A stretch of 21,634 nt of DNA, from positions 1 to 21,634 of the IMG/VR virus record IMGVR_UViG_3300036945_001234; one strand, given 5' to 3'. The DNA comes from a virus. Under the pieces are notes generated by a model. It was given only the letters and a program-made list of their open reading frames with translations. It searched no databases and was not told the DNA's origin. The translations under genes were made by a program, and so were the position numbers. Positions 5,766-13,469 of the stretch are shown one piece after another; position 1 is the first letter of the stretch; each line of letters opens with the position of its first letter.

Positions 5766-6811
5766 ACTATCTTTCCCTTTTCTCAGGTATTGGCGGGTTC
5801 GATCTGGCTTTCCGGCGCGCCGGATGGGAGTGCGCCGGGATGTGCGAGATTGACAAACAATCTCAGTCCGTTTTGCGCCGTCAATTCCCGGACGTGCCGA
5901 TTTACGACGATGTTCATCAGATTGGAGTGAATACTCATGCTCGAAACTCAGTTGATCTTCTCGTTGGCGGATTCCCCTGTCAGGATGTCTCAATTGCCGG
6001 AAAACGGGCGGGACTTGCTGGAAAGCGGTCTGGACTATGGAGCGAGTTTGCAAGAATTATTGCGGAACTTGCGCCGCAATGGGTACTCATCGAAAACGTG
6101 CCCGGTCTTTTATCCAGTAATGGTGGGCGAGACTTCGGAGTCATCATCGCGTACCTGGTTGAACTCGGGTATGGCGTGGCCTGGCGGGTGCTTGACGCTC
6201 AGTACTTCGGAGTTCCCCAACGACGCCGTAGAGTCTTCATTGTTGGACATCTTGGAACCGGACGCGCATCCGAGGTTCTCTTTGAGCGTGGAGGCTTTGA
6301 GCGGAATCTCGCGCCGGGCGGCGAATCGGGGCCACAAACTTCCTTTGCTCTTACAGCGAGAAATCAACGCCATGACCCATCCGGGCAAACCTACGTAGGC
6401 GCTTTGCAGTCGCACTCCAAAGCGCATGGTCACGCTATGACCACTCAACAGGCGGCGGTGAGCGGGCAACTGATAACATTCAACTGGCAGAGTGGCGGGG
6501 ATGTTCGCTTGGGCTTCAACGAGCGTCCCGCGTTGAACAGTTCCCAAACTCCGGCTGTAATCGGTACGCGAGAAATTGCGCAAAGCCTGACCAGCAACTA
6601 TGCCAAGCAACCTGATAACAGTGATACGGCGTTGGGGCCAACTCTGGCGATTGGCGCGACTGGCGTCCGCCGTCTGACTCCTACCGAATGCGAACGTCTT
6701 CAAGGGTTCCCGGACGGGTGGACTGACGGGCAGAGCGATTCGGCGCGTTACCGCCAACTTGGAAACGCCGTCGCTGTTCCGGTCGCTTTCTGGCTTGTGG
6801 GGCGGTTATGA
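5762..6811 (+). CDS. DNA (cytosine-5) methyltransferase
   Basis: A 349-aa C5-cytosine DNA methyltransferase that moves a methyl group from S-adenosylmethionine to cytosine C5. Conserved motifs appear in order: I LFSGIGGFDLAF (6-17), IV GGFPCQDVS (69-77, catalytic Cys73), VI ENVPG (111-115), VIII QRRRRVFIVG (153-162), IX RRLTPTECERLQGFPDGW and X QLGNAVAVPVA near the C-terminus. The variable target-recognition region (about 165-300) has repeated Gly/Ser/Thr/Gln-rich segments, so the target site cannot be predicted. No restriction enzyme gene is next to it, so it is a solitary phage methyltransferase, most likely protecting phage DNA from host restriction or marking it for regulation. Both ends overlap neighbours by ATGA. 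Confidence 0.96.
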   Translation: MNYLSLFSGIGGFDLAFRRAGWECAGMCEIDKQSQSVLRRQFPDVPIYDDVHQIGVNTHARNSVDLLVGGFPCQDVSIAGKRAGLAGKRSGLWSEFARIIAELAPQWVLIENVPGLLSSNGGRDFGVIIAYLVELGYGVAWRVLDAQYFGVPQRRRRVFIVGHLGTGRASEVLFERGGFERNLAPGGESGPQTSFALTARNQRHDPSGQTYVGALQSHSKAHGHAMTTQQAAVSGQLITFNWQSGGDVRLGFNERPALNSSQTPAVIGTREIAQSLTSNYAKQPDNSDTALGPTLAIGATGVRRLTPTECERLQGFPDGWTDGQSDSARYRQLGNAVAVPVAFWLVGRL

Positions 6812-6966
6812 AAAAAAATAGCACCCTCCTCCGCGAGATGGTACAAGAACTGCGCTACTGGCAAATGCGCTACCGGCTTGGTCTTCGGTCGCTGCACCGG
6901 ACGAAACGTAAAATCAATAGCATCGCTGCTGAAATGCGGCGATTGCAGAAAGAAGGTAAAGTATGA
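6808..6966 (+). CDS. small basic helical protein, 52 aa
   Basis: A 52-aa, strongly basic protein beginning MKKNSTLLREMVQ. It is rich in Arg and Leu with heptad-like spacing (LRYWQMRYRLGLRSLHR, then MRRLQKE), consistent with a single helix or coiled coil that binds nucleic acid. It is bracketed by ATGA overlaps with the methyltransferase (6808-6811) and the next gene (6963-6966), which is good evidence that it is translated. No family recognised. Confidence 0.7.
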   Translation: MKKNSTLLREMVQELRYWQMRYRLGLRSLHRTKRKINSIAAEMRRLQKEGKV

Positions 6967-7157
6967 GTGAAACTGAATTTGCTGAGAAATTCCCCAAGGG
7001 GACAATGGTCAACTTTTACCCCATCCCTGGCAAGCGCAAGCCGCGCGTCGTCGTTATCCGTTCGCTTCCCTACGTGGGAGATGGCGTTATGAAGGTTCTG
7101 GTCAAGGGCATAACGGGCGGTGTGCCATGTGCCAAGATTGAAGAGAGGCCGTTATGA
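6963..7157 (+). CDS. hypothetical protein, 64 aa
   Basis: A 64-aa protein. A central segment (about residues 13-49) has alternating basic and hydrophobic beta-type residues (TMVNFYPIPGKRKPRVVVIRS, then VMKVLVKGITGGV), suggesting a small beta-barrel or SH3/OB-like fold. It starts within an ATGA overlap and has AAAGAAGG about 4 nt upstream; it ends in another ATGA overlap. Unknown function. Its position after a methyltransferase and a basic peptide fits a small accessory DNA-metabolism protein. Confidence 0.7.
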   Translation: MSETEFAEKFPKGTMVNFYPIPGKRKPRVVVIRSLPYVGDGVMKVLVKGITGGVPCAKIEERPL

Positions 7158-7498
7158 GAAAATTCTTGTTCCTTGTCTACATCCTGTCTACGCTGGCCTG
7201 CGGGCTGACGGCGGCCCCGCAACCGTCCGCGCCACCCGCACCCGTGACCGTCACCGTCACCGCTGCCGCTGCGCCGGTATCCGCCCCGCTGCCGACTGCG
7301 ACCCTGGCGGCTGGCGCTACGGGAAAACCCGTATTGATGATGACTGCTAAAGGGGATGTGAATATTCGGCTTGAACCATCCGCCGACTCTCGCGTGCTGG
7401 GCTGGCTGTTGGAAGGGCAGGGGATTGAAGTCATCTCAATTGCGGATGGATGGGCGAAAACCCCCAGGGGGTATATCAAAGCGGAGTGGTTGAGATGA
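7154..7498 (+). CDS. putative lipoprotein with SH3 domain
   Basis: A 114-aa exported protein. Residues 1-15 form a signal peptide (MRKFLFLVYILSTLA) ending at Cys16, a likely lipidation site, although the residues before it (T-L-A) fit the lipobox only loosely. Residues 20-58 are a Pro/Ala/Thr/Val-rich stalk. Residues 61-114 form a bacterial SH3 domain (DVNIRLEPSADSRVLGWLLEGQ..., then IADGWAKTPRGYIKAEWLR), a fold that often binds cell-wall peptides. It could alter the cell surface of the lysogen or act in lysis or exclusion. It is joined by ATGA overlaps to the genes on both sides. Stalked SH3 lipoproteins of this style are common in Chloroflexota, a weak host clue. Confidence 0.8.
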   Translation: MRKFLFLVYILSTLACGLTAAPQPSAPPAPVTVTVTAAAAPVSAPLPTATLAAGATGKPVLMMTAKGDVNIRLEPSADSRVLGWLLEGQGIEVISIADGWAKTPRGYIKAEWLR

Positions 7499-7704
7499 CT
7501 CTTGTCCGGGATCCGAATGAAAACGTGTACCATGTGATACAGGGGGAAGTGAAGCGCAAAGGCGCGTTGAAATACAAGACCTTTACCAGCCTGTGCGGGC
7601 GGGAGTTCACGGATAAGAGCTCAAGTAGTCGGCGGAGTTCGGCGGATTATTACACGCGCTGCCGGGAGTGTGAAAAAAAGTGGCTTGAGCGGATTGGAAA
7701 GTAA
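7495..7704 (+). CDS. Cys-containing zinc-finger-like protein, 69 aa
   Basis: A 69-aa protein, the last gene of the early operon. His13 and Cys34 (SLCGREF) together with Cys56 and Cys59 (TRCRECEKKW) form a plausible zinc site; the CG...CxxC spacing resembles small phage zinc-finger proteins. A serine/arginine-rich loop (SSSSRRSS, 43-49) separates the halves. The start ATG 7495 overlaps the lipoprotein stop by ATGA; an earlier ATG at 7450 would lie inside that gene. An intrinsic terminator follows directly. DNA binding is plausible but not shown. Confidence 0.72.
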   Translation: MTLVRDPNENVYHVIQGEVKRKGALKYKTFTSLCGREFTDKSSSSRRSSADYYTRCRECEKKWLERIGK

Positions 7705-7706
7705 AT

Positions 7707-7738
7707 AAAAAGCCCTGCCTGCAAAGACAGGGCTTTTT
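7707..7738. terminator. bidirectional terminator between early and late operons
   Basis: AAAAAGCCCTG (7707-7717) and CAGGGCTTTTT (7728-7738) are perfect arms around a 10-nt loop. The A-run and T-run make it work in both directions. It lies 2 nt after the last early gene and 1 nt from the end of the last late gene, so the two convergent operons share it. Confidence 0.92.
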
Positions 7739-7739
7739 A

Positions 7740-7919
7740 TTATTTATCGAGTAACAGCCACCATTCGAGCATGGCGTCGAGCGCGTCGGCCTTTTCCTTT
7801 GGCGTCAACTTGTCCAAGGTCTTCGCTGGCCGCTTGCTCATGGCCTGCTGACGCTTGGTCTGTTTCTCGGAATTCGCCACTTTGGCCGCGTCACGCTTAC
7901 CGGTTGTCTTAATCATCAT
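7740..7919 (-). CDS. small basic protein, 59 aa
   Basis: A 59-aa lysine-rich protein (MMIKTTGKRDAAKVANSEKQ...) with a short helical C-terminus (DALDAMLEWWLLLDK). A strong AGGAGG site lies upstream: 3 nt before the first ATG (7919) and 6 nt before the second (7916), so the second Met is an equally good start. The first ATG overlaps the stop of the upstream gene (ATGA). It is the last gene of the late operon, ending at the shared terminator. Family unknown. Confidence 0.65.
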   Translation of the reverse strand: MMIKTTGKRDAAKVANSEKQTKRQQAMSKRPAKTLDKLTPKEKADALDAMLEWWLLLDK

Positions 7920-8365
7920 GCGCCTCCTGATTGTACTTGCCAATCTGCCGCCGTTGTGCCATCCGGGAAGCCGGGCAGCACGGTCAGAACGAAAATATCA
8001 ACGTTCGCCAGGTCAACGCAACCTGCCGGGACAACGAACGGGAACGCGAGAACGTGACCGCTGTTCCAGCCTGGGGGTGTGTCAAATTCTTCGATTCCGT
8101 CCAGCAGTCTGGACGCGCACCAAACATCAGCGACTCCGCCGATGTCGCCAATCTCGATTTTACATTCGGTTGGATGGGTGGGGTCTGCTGGCACATCAAA
8201 CACGGTGGGGACAGCGAGTGTCCACGCTTTGCCGTCCGTGTGCGTGAACGTACCCGCGTTGACGGTCAACTGTAACGGGCCGGTCTGCTCTATGGCGATA
8301 TTGCAGGCGAGTTCCGTTCCGCCCGCGTAGATTTTGCCTTTGTAGATTTCAGATTTTATTGTCAT
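7916..8365 (-). CDS. hypothetical structural-type protein, 149 aa
   Basis: A 149-aa protein rich in Thr, Val, Gly and Asp, with alternating beta-strand-like segments (IYAGGTELACNIAIEQT, then PLQLTVNAGTFTHTDG). This composition is typical of phage surface or fibre-associated beta proteins. No membrane segment or enzyme motif is visible. The start lies 1 nt after the upstream stop, with no strong ribosome-binding site, so it is probably translationally coupled. It follows the fibre-like genes, suggesting an accessory virion or receptor-binding component. Not identified to a family. Confidence 0.65.
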   Translation of the reverse strand: MTIKSEIYKGKIYAGGTELACNIAIEQTGPLQLTVNAGTFTHTDGKAWTLAVPTVFDVPADPTHPTECKIEIGDIGGVADVWCASRLLDGIEEFDTPPGWNSGHVLAFPFVVPAGCVDLANVDIFVLTVLPGFPDGTTAADWQVQSGGA

Positions 8366-8366
8366 A

Positions 8367-8879
8367 TTATGAACCCATCGCCAACCATGTTATTAATTTG
8401 GCTTGTATGCCGCCATCGTGACCCATTGCTCGTAGTGTGCATCCAGTATTGCTACCACTCCCGATGCCGATGACAGTTCGACTATCATCAAGGCATCCCG
8501 CCTGTATTGTGGCTAATGCCGAAAATGCTACCGGAAATGTTACTGTCACTTCCGCGCAGCTGGAAAATGTCGGGTACGTATTCTGGTCCCCGCCAATAAC
8601 CGACGACCTCTGCACAAACTCTCCCGCCGCGCTCCGATTTCCCAGCACGTTCACGGACGCGGGCAGCCCGTGCACGGCGGCGGATGCGGCAATGTGCGCG
8701 GCGTCGGCTGAGACTGAGTCCCAGGTGGTGTTTCCGGTATTCCTGACCATCAGGGTGGCGGGGGTGGTGGCTGTGTTAAGCCAGAATTTGCCTGCTCCAA
8801 CAGCGCCGGGGTCGGCGGCGGCAATCAGCGCAGATTGATGAACGGCGGGAGAACCTGTAAGGTTGCTGTGAATGGACAT
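8367..8879 (-). CDS. tail-fibre-like protein, 170 aa
   Basis: A 170-aa protein. The N-terminal third contains a stretch typical of phage tail appendage proteins (PGAVGAGKFWLNTA, then LMVRNTGNTTWD, about 26-55). The C-terminal part (about 105-170; VTVTFPVAFSALATIQAG... ending WLAMGS) resembles the gp53-like/H-type beta domain at the tips of tail fibres, where 'FPxAF' and a final 'W-x-A-x-G' recur. ATG 8879 has AAGGAG 5 nt upstream; a longer start at 8915 would cover that site and overlap the previous gene, so it is rejected. Likely involved in host recognition with the large protein just upstream. Confidence 0.7.
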   Translation of the reverse strand: MSIHSNLTGSPAVHQSALIAAADPGAVGAGKFWLNTATTPATLMVRNTGNTTWDSVSADAAHIAASAAVHGLPASVNVLGNRSAAGEFVQRSSVIGGDQNTYPTFSSCAEVTVTFPVAFSALATIQAGCLDDSRTVIGIGSGSNTGCTLRAMGHDGGIQAKLITWLAMGS

Positions 8880-8889
8880 AAATACTCCT

Positions 8890-10977
8890 TTAGGAAGTGG
8901 TAACGGCGATTGCAATCAAGGCGTCTAGCCTGGCTTGCAACTCTTCTATTGCCGCCTGGACATTGGTGGATGTGAGCGCGCCTGCGGGGAGGAAGGACAC
9001 GCTCCCGGCTGTGATTGATGGCGTTCCGCCTGCGGGCAGGGTGGAAGCGGAGCGGTAATCATTGGATTCGACGTAGGTAGGCGTTCCGCTCACGTTGCGC
9101 CAAATGACCTGGTAAAGTATTTTCATCTCCGGCCCGGGGATATTTGGGAAGGTGGGCAGTGTGGCCGCGCGCGCGTTGACCAGTGTTCCGTGAGTGGCCT
9201 GGCCTACGACCAAATAAAATCCGTTATCCTTGTCGTTGCTTCCATACAGCCAATTGGTGACATAACTTGCGATTGCTACATCAGCGAGACTTCCGGCGTT
9301 GTCATATTTCAATGCGCCTGAGACAATCTTGGCCGCTGTTGCGGATTCGCTGTCATCGAAGGTCATGGCGGTCAGCCCTGACCGGTACCAAATAACACAG
9401 GCTGTTTTGCTGGCGATTGTTATTTCAATATCTTCATCGTGCAGAGTTCCACTGCCCAGGGTGGACGTTGAAGAGGTGAACGAACAAACCAGCCCCGACT
9501 CGTAACGAGTGCCAATCGTATCATGCGCCCACGCATGCCAATCCTTGTTGCGGCTGCTGCCGTGTCGCTCGTCGCCAAGGCGGGCGGTGGAACCGTTCCA
9601 GTATGCGGTGCAGGCGGGCGCGGCGTCGCCGGTGATTGACCAGGCGGATGTAGAGTTTTTCAGCGTGCCATCGGTGTCGATGTAAATATAATTCAGGCGG
9701 TTGGCGGTGGTGGGAAACGTGGTGCTGAGACTGGACAGGGAAAACTTCTTGCCCGCAATGTAAACATCGAACGTGCCGCTGACGGCGGCGACTGTGACCG
9801 TCCGCGTGGCGCGGGTGATGGTGGATTGCGAACGCAAGTAGAATCCGCTGCCGTGCGCCGATGACTGCGGGCTTTCGACGTGCGCGGTCAAATCTGCGGC
9901 GAGGGCTACGGAGTCGTCCAGTTCGTCAAAGGCGGATTGGACGTTGTTGTTGGAGGGGGACAGCACGCGATTGAAGTAACTGGTGTTGAGCGGGGTGTAG
10001 TTGGCAACGCGCTCGATGGTGGCGGGCATGGCTCCGCCTGCGGTGTTCGTTGGGTCGTTGAATCTTGAAATATTTATGTGCCATGATTGACTTGTTGACG
10101 GATCAAATACTTCTTCTATTTTTGCCCTTGGCCATAATTGATCTGATGATAGGGTTGTGTCCAGGTAAATATTATCTCCGTCTCTGTACTTTAGGTGGAT
10201 TTGGATTTTTGATTGACTTACCTTCGTTGTCACTGGGTAGTAATATGGCGCTGACGCTGTTGATTCCAAGTATCCTAGATTAGTGAGTGGATTGGCTGCT
10301 GCTCCACTGGTATGAATGGTTCCTGCTTCGTCTCTCCATATCAACTTTAGTGGTACCGAAACTCCTCCTACGGTAGTTAGTGGGTGAGTAATGGTGTAAT
10401 CTTGCGTTGTTCTATCTCCTGATTGGAAGAATAGTATATTTTCGTTACCGGCGTCTGCTGCGTAAATAAAATACTTTTGCTTTAGTAAATTTAAAAATGC
10501 ATTTGCGTTGTTTAGAATGATACTTTTTCCGTCTGGTAGGAATTGATAATCTAACCATGCGGCGGTGGGCTTGTCGAATATTGGTGTAAATCCAAAATAA
10601 GTACAAAATGCCGTAATTACAGTTGAGTAAGTTGTATCTCCAGCGGCTGTGTATGCTTTTTTTGGTATTAAATTTGCCAAGACTGTCTGTATTCCCGCCT
10701 TCCAGCTGCTTTCTTCTGGAGAAAACGCGGATGTTGTGATTGTATTTTTCACTCCGAGCACAACGACTCCGCGTTCAATGCTGATGTAAGTGTAGTCGTC
10801 GTATATGCCGTCCGATTGGAATGTTGCGATTAATTCTGTTCCAGTTAATGTGAAACTCATTGCTTGCGCGGTATATAGAATTGTTTTCGTTTCGTCCAGC
10901 AAATGCACATATAGATAAGCGTCGAAATCACCGCTGTTCATTGCGGCGAGTAAGGTGGCGTCCAGTACCCTTGGCAT
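8890..10977 (-). CDS. large tail-fibre/baseplate-like protein (mosaic)
   Basis: A 695-aa protein, the largest tail-type candidate here. Residues 1-305 form a compact, aromatic-rich region (MPRVLDATLLAAMNSGDFDA..., several YF/DY patches) that probably attaches to the virion. The rest looks fibrous: Ser/Thr/Ala-rich, with two short related segments, NNNVQSAFDELDD (about 345-357) and TNVQAAIEELQARLD (near the end), which are typical of phage fibre linkers. Base composition changes sharply near plus-strand position 10060: the N-terminal part (10060-10977) is AT-rich with different codon use, the C-terminal part GC-rich like its neighbours. This indicates a recombinant gene. It starts 3 nt after the upstream stop and is probably coupled. 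Exact role (baseplate hub or fibre) is not certain. Confidence 0.72.
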   Translation of the reverse strand: MPRVLDATLLAAMNSGDFDAYLYVHLLDETKTILYTAQAMSFTLTGTELIATFQSDGIYDDYTYISIERGVVVLGVKNTITTSAFSPEESSWKAGIQTVLANLIPKKAYTAAGDTTYSTVITAFCTYFGFTPIFDKPTAAWLDYQFLPDGKSIILNNANAFLNLLKQKYFIYAADAGNENILFFQSGDRTTQDYTITHPLTTVGGVSVPLKLIWRDEAGTIHTSGAAANPLTNLGYLESTASAPYYYPVTTKVSQSKIQIHLKYRDGDNIYLDTTLSSDQLWPRAKIEEVFDPSTSQSWHINISRFNDPTNTAGGAMPATIERVANYTPLNTSYFNRVLSPSNNNVQSAFDELDDSVALAADLTAHVESPQSSAHGSGFYLRSQSTITRATRTVTVAAVSGTFDVYIAGKKFSLSSLSTTFPTTANRLNYIYIDTDGTLKNSTSAWSITGDAAPACTAYWNGSTARLGDERHGSSRNKDWHAWAHDTIGTRYESGLVCSFTSSTSTLGSGTLHDEDIEITIASKTACVIWYRSGLTAMTFDDSESATAAKIVSGALKYDNAGSLADVAIASYVTNWLYGSNDKDNGFYLVVGQATHGTLVNARAATLPTFPNIPGPEMKILYQVIWRNVSGTPTYVESNDYRSASTLPAGGTPSITAGSVSFLPAGALTSTNVQAAIEELQARLDALIAIAVTTS

Positions 10978-10980
10978 GTT

Positions 10981-12246
10981 CTAAAACCTGACTTCCGGCA
11001 TCGTCAGCGGGTAGTAACTGGCTTCGGGGGGCCGGGCGCGGAGGCCGTTGACGTATGTGGTGGCGAATCGTATGGCGGTGGCGGCTAACTTCTGCGCGAC
11101 GGCGGGCACGCTCTCGGTCAGCGCGCGTGTCTGCGCTGCGTAACTGGCTACGCCAAAGGCAAACAGATTGCCATTGTCTACGGTGGTAGTGACGGCAGAA
11201 TCTAATCCGTCGATGGTGTTGCGATTCTTGAAGTAAACCAGGAATTTGGTGCCAAGTGGGTAGGTGGTGATTGTGTCGATAATCCACACGCCTTCCACTT
11301 TGGTGACAAGAAAGGGGATGTCGGTGGACAGGTCGGGATTAGCATTGACCAGCACGAGGCGGGTAAAGGCGTCTGTGGTTACGGTGGCTGCAACTGTAAC
11401 CCGGTTGCCGTCGTCGTCATAAATTATGATTTCGCCGTCTTCGGTTATGGTGGGCGAAATGGCAATCGTTCGATATCCGTCACTGAGAATAGTCAGCGTG
11501 GAAACGAGCGGATTGTATAAATCATAATCCATCAGCGCGGCGCGCATGGCTGTATCGAGTTGATTGTTGAGATAAATCTTGCCCTGGTCATCGCCCAACA
11601 GAGCGCGGGCGGCGGCGCGGAATTGAGTGGCGTCATTATCCCCAAAAACGGGCGGGGCGAAATTGATAATCTCTTCGGTGGGCCGGTAGCGCTTTAGACC
11701 TTCGAGAAAGGTCGCAAGGTACTTTTCGGCGATACTCGTCAACTGCGCGGCGACCGATGGCTGCATGTTGATGGATTCCGCTCTCGAAACGGAGCGCATT
11801 TGAGCGGTGTAACCGGCCACGCCAACACACAGCAAATTGTCATTATCGGCAGTGGTGGCGGTGGCAGAATCGAGGCCGTTGATGGTGTTGCGAGCTTCGT
11901 AGTAGACCAGGAAAGCAGTGTTGAGCGGGTAGGCGGTGATTGTGTCCACGACCCAGACGCCGTTTATTTTGGACGCATAGAAGGGTAGGTCAATGGATAG
12001 GTCGGGGTTTGCATTGACCAGGACAAGGCGGCTGATGTGGTCGGTGATGAACGTGGATGGCAGGGAAAGCAAGCGCGCGCCTGTGCCCGTCAACGCGGCG
12101 GTGGAAACGACGGGGCGATAGGAGTCATAATCCACCAGCGCAGTCCGGGCGGCCTGGTCAATTTGCGCGGACGTGAATCGGGCAGATGAAACGTCATCCA
12201 AGAGTGCTAAAACTGCGGTGCGAACGGCGGCGATTGCGTATGCCAT
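10981..12246 (-). CDS. connector/adaptor-like protein with duplicated domain
   Basis: A 421-aa protein made of two homologous halves (about residues 5-190 and 208-410). Equivalent segments include TALVDYDSYRPVVST versus AALMDYDLYNPLVST, RLVLVNANPDLS at 73-84 and 296-307, DTITAYPLNTAFLVYY versus DTITTYPLGTKFLVYF, and RNTINGLDSA versus RNTIDGLDSA, all offset by 223 residues (669 bp). The first 45 residues of each half resemble phage head-tail connector/adaptor proteins, with a helical start containing 'LLDD...F-x-x-x-Q-I-D'. In other phages I would expect one such domain per gene. It precedes the fibre-like gene, a fitting place for a connector. Function is inferred from pattern and position. 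Confidence 0.7.
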   Translation of the reverse strand: MAYAIAAVRTAVLALLDDVSSARFTSAQIDQAARTALVDYDSYRPVVSTAALTGTGARLLSLPSTFITDHISRLVLVNANPDLSIDLPFYASKINGVWVVDTITAYPLNTAFLVYYEARNTINGLDSATATTADNDNLLCVGVAGYTAQMRSVSRAESINMQPSVAAQLTSIAEKYLATFLEGLKRYRPTEEIINFAPPVFGDNDATQFRAAARALLGDDQGKIYLNNQLDTAMRAALMDYDLYNPLVSTLTILSDGYRTIAISPTITEDGEIIIYDDDGNRVTVAATVTTDAFTRLVLVNANPDLSTDIPFLVTKVEGVWIIDTITTYPLGTKFLVYFKNRNTIDGLDSAVTTTVDNGNLFAFGVASYAAQTRALTESVPAVAQKLAATAIRFATTYVNGLRARPPEASYYPLTMPEVRF

Positions 12247-12247
12247 G

Positions 12248-12592
12248 CTACACCTTGGCGGAGTCTGCGTGGGTTGGCTTGGTTGTTAAGTTCTCGGCGG
12301 GGGCAATCTTCCCTTTGCGCGCTTTCTCTGCCGTGACTCTCTCTATCTGGGAGTTGTACGCATCGATGGCTTCCTGCCTTCTCTTCTGCGCCTGGTTATT
12401 CGCGTGCGCCTCGCGCTGCTCGGTGAACACACGCGCGCGCTCTTTCATCTGCGCGGAGAATACTTCTCCGGCTGTAAACTCGATTTTACGGCCATCTGTC
12501 ATCAGGATTGCGATTGCGCCGCTCTCGCGTGGGGTGACGGCCTGCGCCACGCCATCGGCTTTCTTGGCGAGTTCGAGAATGTAATTATCCAT
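12248..12592 (-). CDS. hypothetical coiled-coil protein, 114 aa
   Basis: A 114-aa protein. The N-terminal part (1-45) contains a small beta-type segment (GAIAILMTDGRKIEFTAGEVFSA); the middle (46-95) is strongly charged and helical (QMKERARVFTEQREAHANNQ... RRQEAIDAYNSQIERV), likely a coiled coil; the end is basic and disordered. ATG 12592 has GGAG 8 nt upstream and overlaps the end of the upstream membrane-protein gene by 8 nt. It lies between membrane-protein and connector genes in the late operon. Unknown family; scaffold- or chaperone-like roles are possible. Confidence 0.68.
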   Translation of the reverse strand: MDNYILELAKKADGVAQAVTPRESGAIAILMTDGRKIEFTAGEVFSAQMKERARVFTEQREAHANNQAQKRRQEAIDAYNSQIERVTAEKARKGKIAPAENLTTKPTHADSAKV

Positions 12593-12830
12593 CTTTCATT
12601 CTCCGCTGAAACTTGGTTGGCAGAATGCCGCGCTGCATCTCGACATTCTCACCCTGGAACTCGGAAGCAATCCACAACAGAATGATGGGCTGGATCACGC
12701 CGAAAACGATTTTGATGTCATCGGCCAGGGTGGGCGTGGCGTATTTGCCAGCGAAATAGAGCGCAAGGAATATCAGCGCATCCACCAGCAAGACAAGGAA
12801 TTTTTTATCTTTCAAAGGGGAATAAGTCAT
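12585..12830 (-). CDS. small two-helix membrane protein, holin candidate
   Basis: An 81-aa protein with two hydrophobic helices (about residues 11-28, FLVLLVDALIFLALYFAG, and 40-57, IVFGVIQPIILLWIAS), a short N-terminus with Lys residues, and a charged C-terminal tail (KFQRRMKDG). The topology matches class II holins, but many phage membrane proteins look the same, and no endolysin is adjacent. A GAAGG ribosome-binding site lies 7 nt before the ATG. The gene follows a terminator and a long hairpin in the late operon, so its expression is probably lower than that of the capsid genes. Confidence 0.7.
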   Translation of the reverse strand: MTYSPLKDKKFLVLLVDALIFLALYFAGKYATPTLADDIKIVFGVIQPIILLWIASEFQGENVEMQRGILPTKFQRRMKDG

Positions 12831-12866
12831 ATCGTTACCTTCTTTTTGTCATATTACATTTGGCGT

Positions 12867-12920
12867 GCCGGGTGCGGCATGAGTTCCGTGTGGCGTCACG
12901 GAGATTGAGCCACACCCGGC
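12867..12920 (-). other. long imperfect hairpin in late-operon gap
   Basis: GCCGGGTGCGGC (12867-12878) pairs with GCCACACCCGGC (12909-12920) with one mismatch. Inside, CCGTG (12886-12890) pairs with CACGG (12897-12901). It lies between the terminator after the decoration-like genes and the next gene. It may stabilise the mRNA 5' end after processing or tune read-through. Structure seen, role inferred. Confidence 0.5.
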
Positions 12921-12927
12921 GATACCA

Positions 12928-12959
12928 ATAAAAAATCTACGGCGGGAGAACAGCGCCGT
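12928..12959 (-). terminator. intrinsic terminator after decoration-like genes
   Basis: On the - strand, ACGGCG (12959-12954) and CGCCGT (12944-12939) form a hairpin with a 9-nt loop, followed by a T-rich run (complement of AATAAAAAA at 12928-12936). It is placed right after the stop of the 12963-13466 gene, so it would cap the strongly expressed capsid block and reduce expression of the genes beyond. Confidence 0.72.
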
Positions 12960-12962
12960 TGA

Positions 12963-13466
12963 CTACCCGCGCAGTGTGTAGTTAGCGACTGCGGCGAGAA
13001 AATCCATCGTGGTTGTTCCCGCTTTGTCTGCGGTAATTTCGACCAGGACGTATTCATCGTTATCCAGCCAAACGGGGGTAGTGAGCGTGAGCGTCATGCG
13101 GTGCTGGTCAACGTCAACGCGCTCTTCGGCTGTATCGTGACCGGTGTCATACGAGAAGGGCAGGGAGGCGACAACGGCAACTGCGCCGTCCGCTCCGCGC
13201 GTGACTTTGTTCACCACGGCGGCCAGGGCGTCGCAGGCGGCATCAAGAATTTCAAAGTCGATTTCGATGCTGTCCAACTTCGCGCCTTGAAGGGCAATCG
13301 AATTGGACGGCACAACGACCGGGATGTTGATAACACTGGCTTCGTCGGTGGCCGCGACGTGCTTGGCGATTGTTCCCGCAACTGCGCCGGCCGCGTTCGT
13401 CCACGTTCCGGTAACGCAGTGAAATTCAGTTGGCGGAATCCATTGGGCGAAATGAGTATTGTTCAT
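12963..13466 (-). CDS. small structural protein, paralog B (167 aa)
   Basis: A 167-aa protein clearly paralogous to the gene just upstream (13470-13970). Shared segments include NTHF-Q-IPPT-FHCVTGT, PSNS-ALQGAKL-SIEID, VNKVTRGADGAVAVVA (LNKV... in the sister) and DNDEY near the end. It looks like an all-beta virion protein. Its position right after the major capsid gene suggests a head decoration, head fibre or major tail-type protein; which one cannot be said. AAGGGG lies about 6 nt before the ATG, inside the 3-nt gap region after the sister's stop. A terminator follows. Two copies imply a hetero-oligomer or recent duplication and divergence. Confidence 0.8.
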   Translation of the reverse strand: MNNTHFAQWIPPTEFHCVTGTWTNAAGAVAGTIAKHVAATDEASVINIPVVVPSNSIALQGAKLDSIEIDFEILDAACDALAAVVNKVTRGADGAVAVVASLPFSYDTGHDTAEERVDVDQHRMTLTLTTPVWLDNDEYVLVEITADKAGTTTMDFLAAVANYTLRG

Positions 13467-13469
13467 GGC

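Noticed and set aside
5937-6398. Open frame inside the methyltransferase gene in another frame
   Set aside because: Lies wholly within the gene carrying all methyltransferase motifs; no ribosome site and no recognisable protein pattern.
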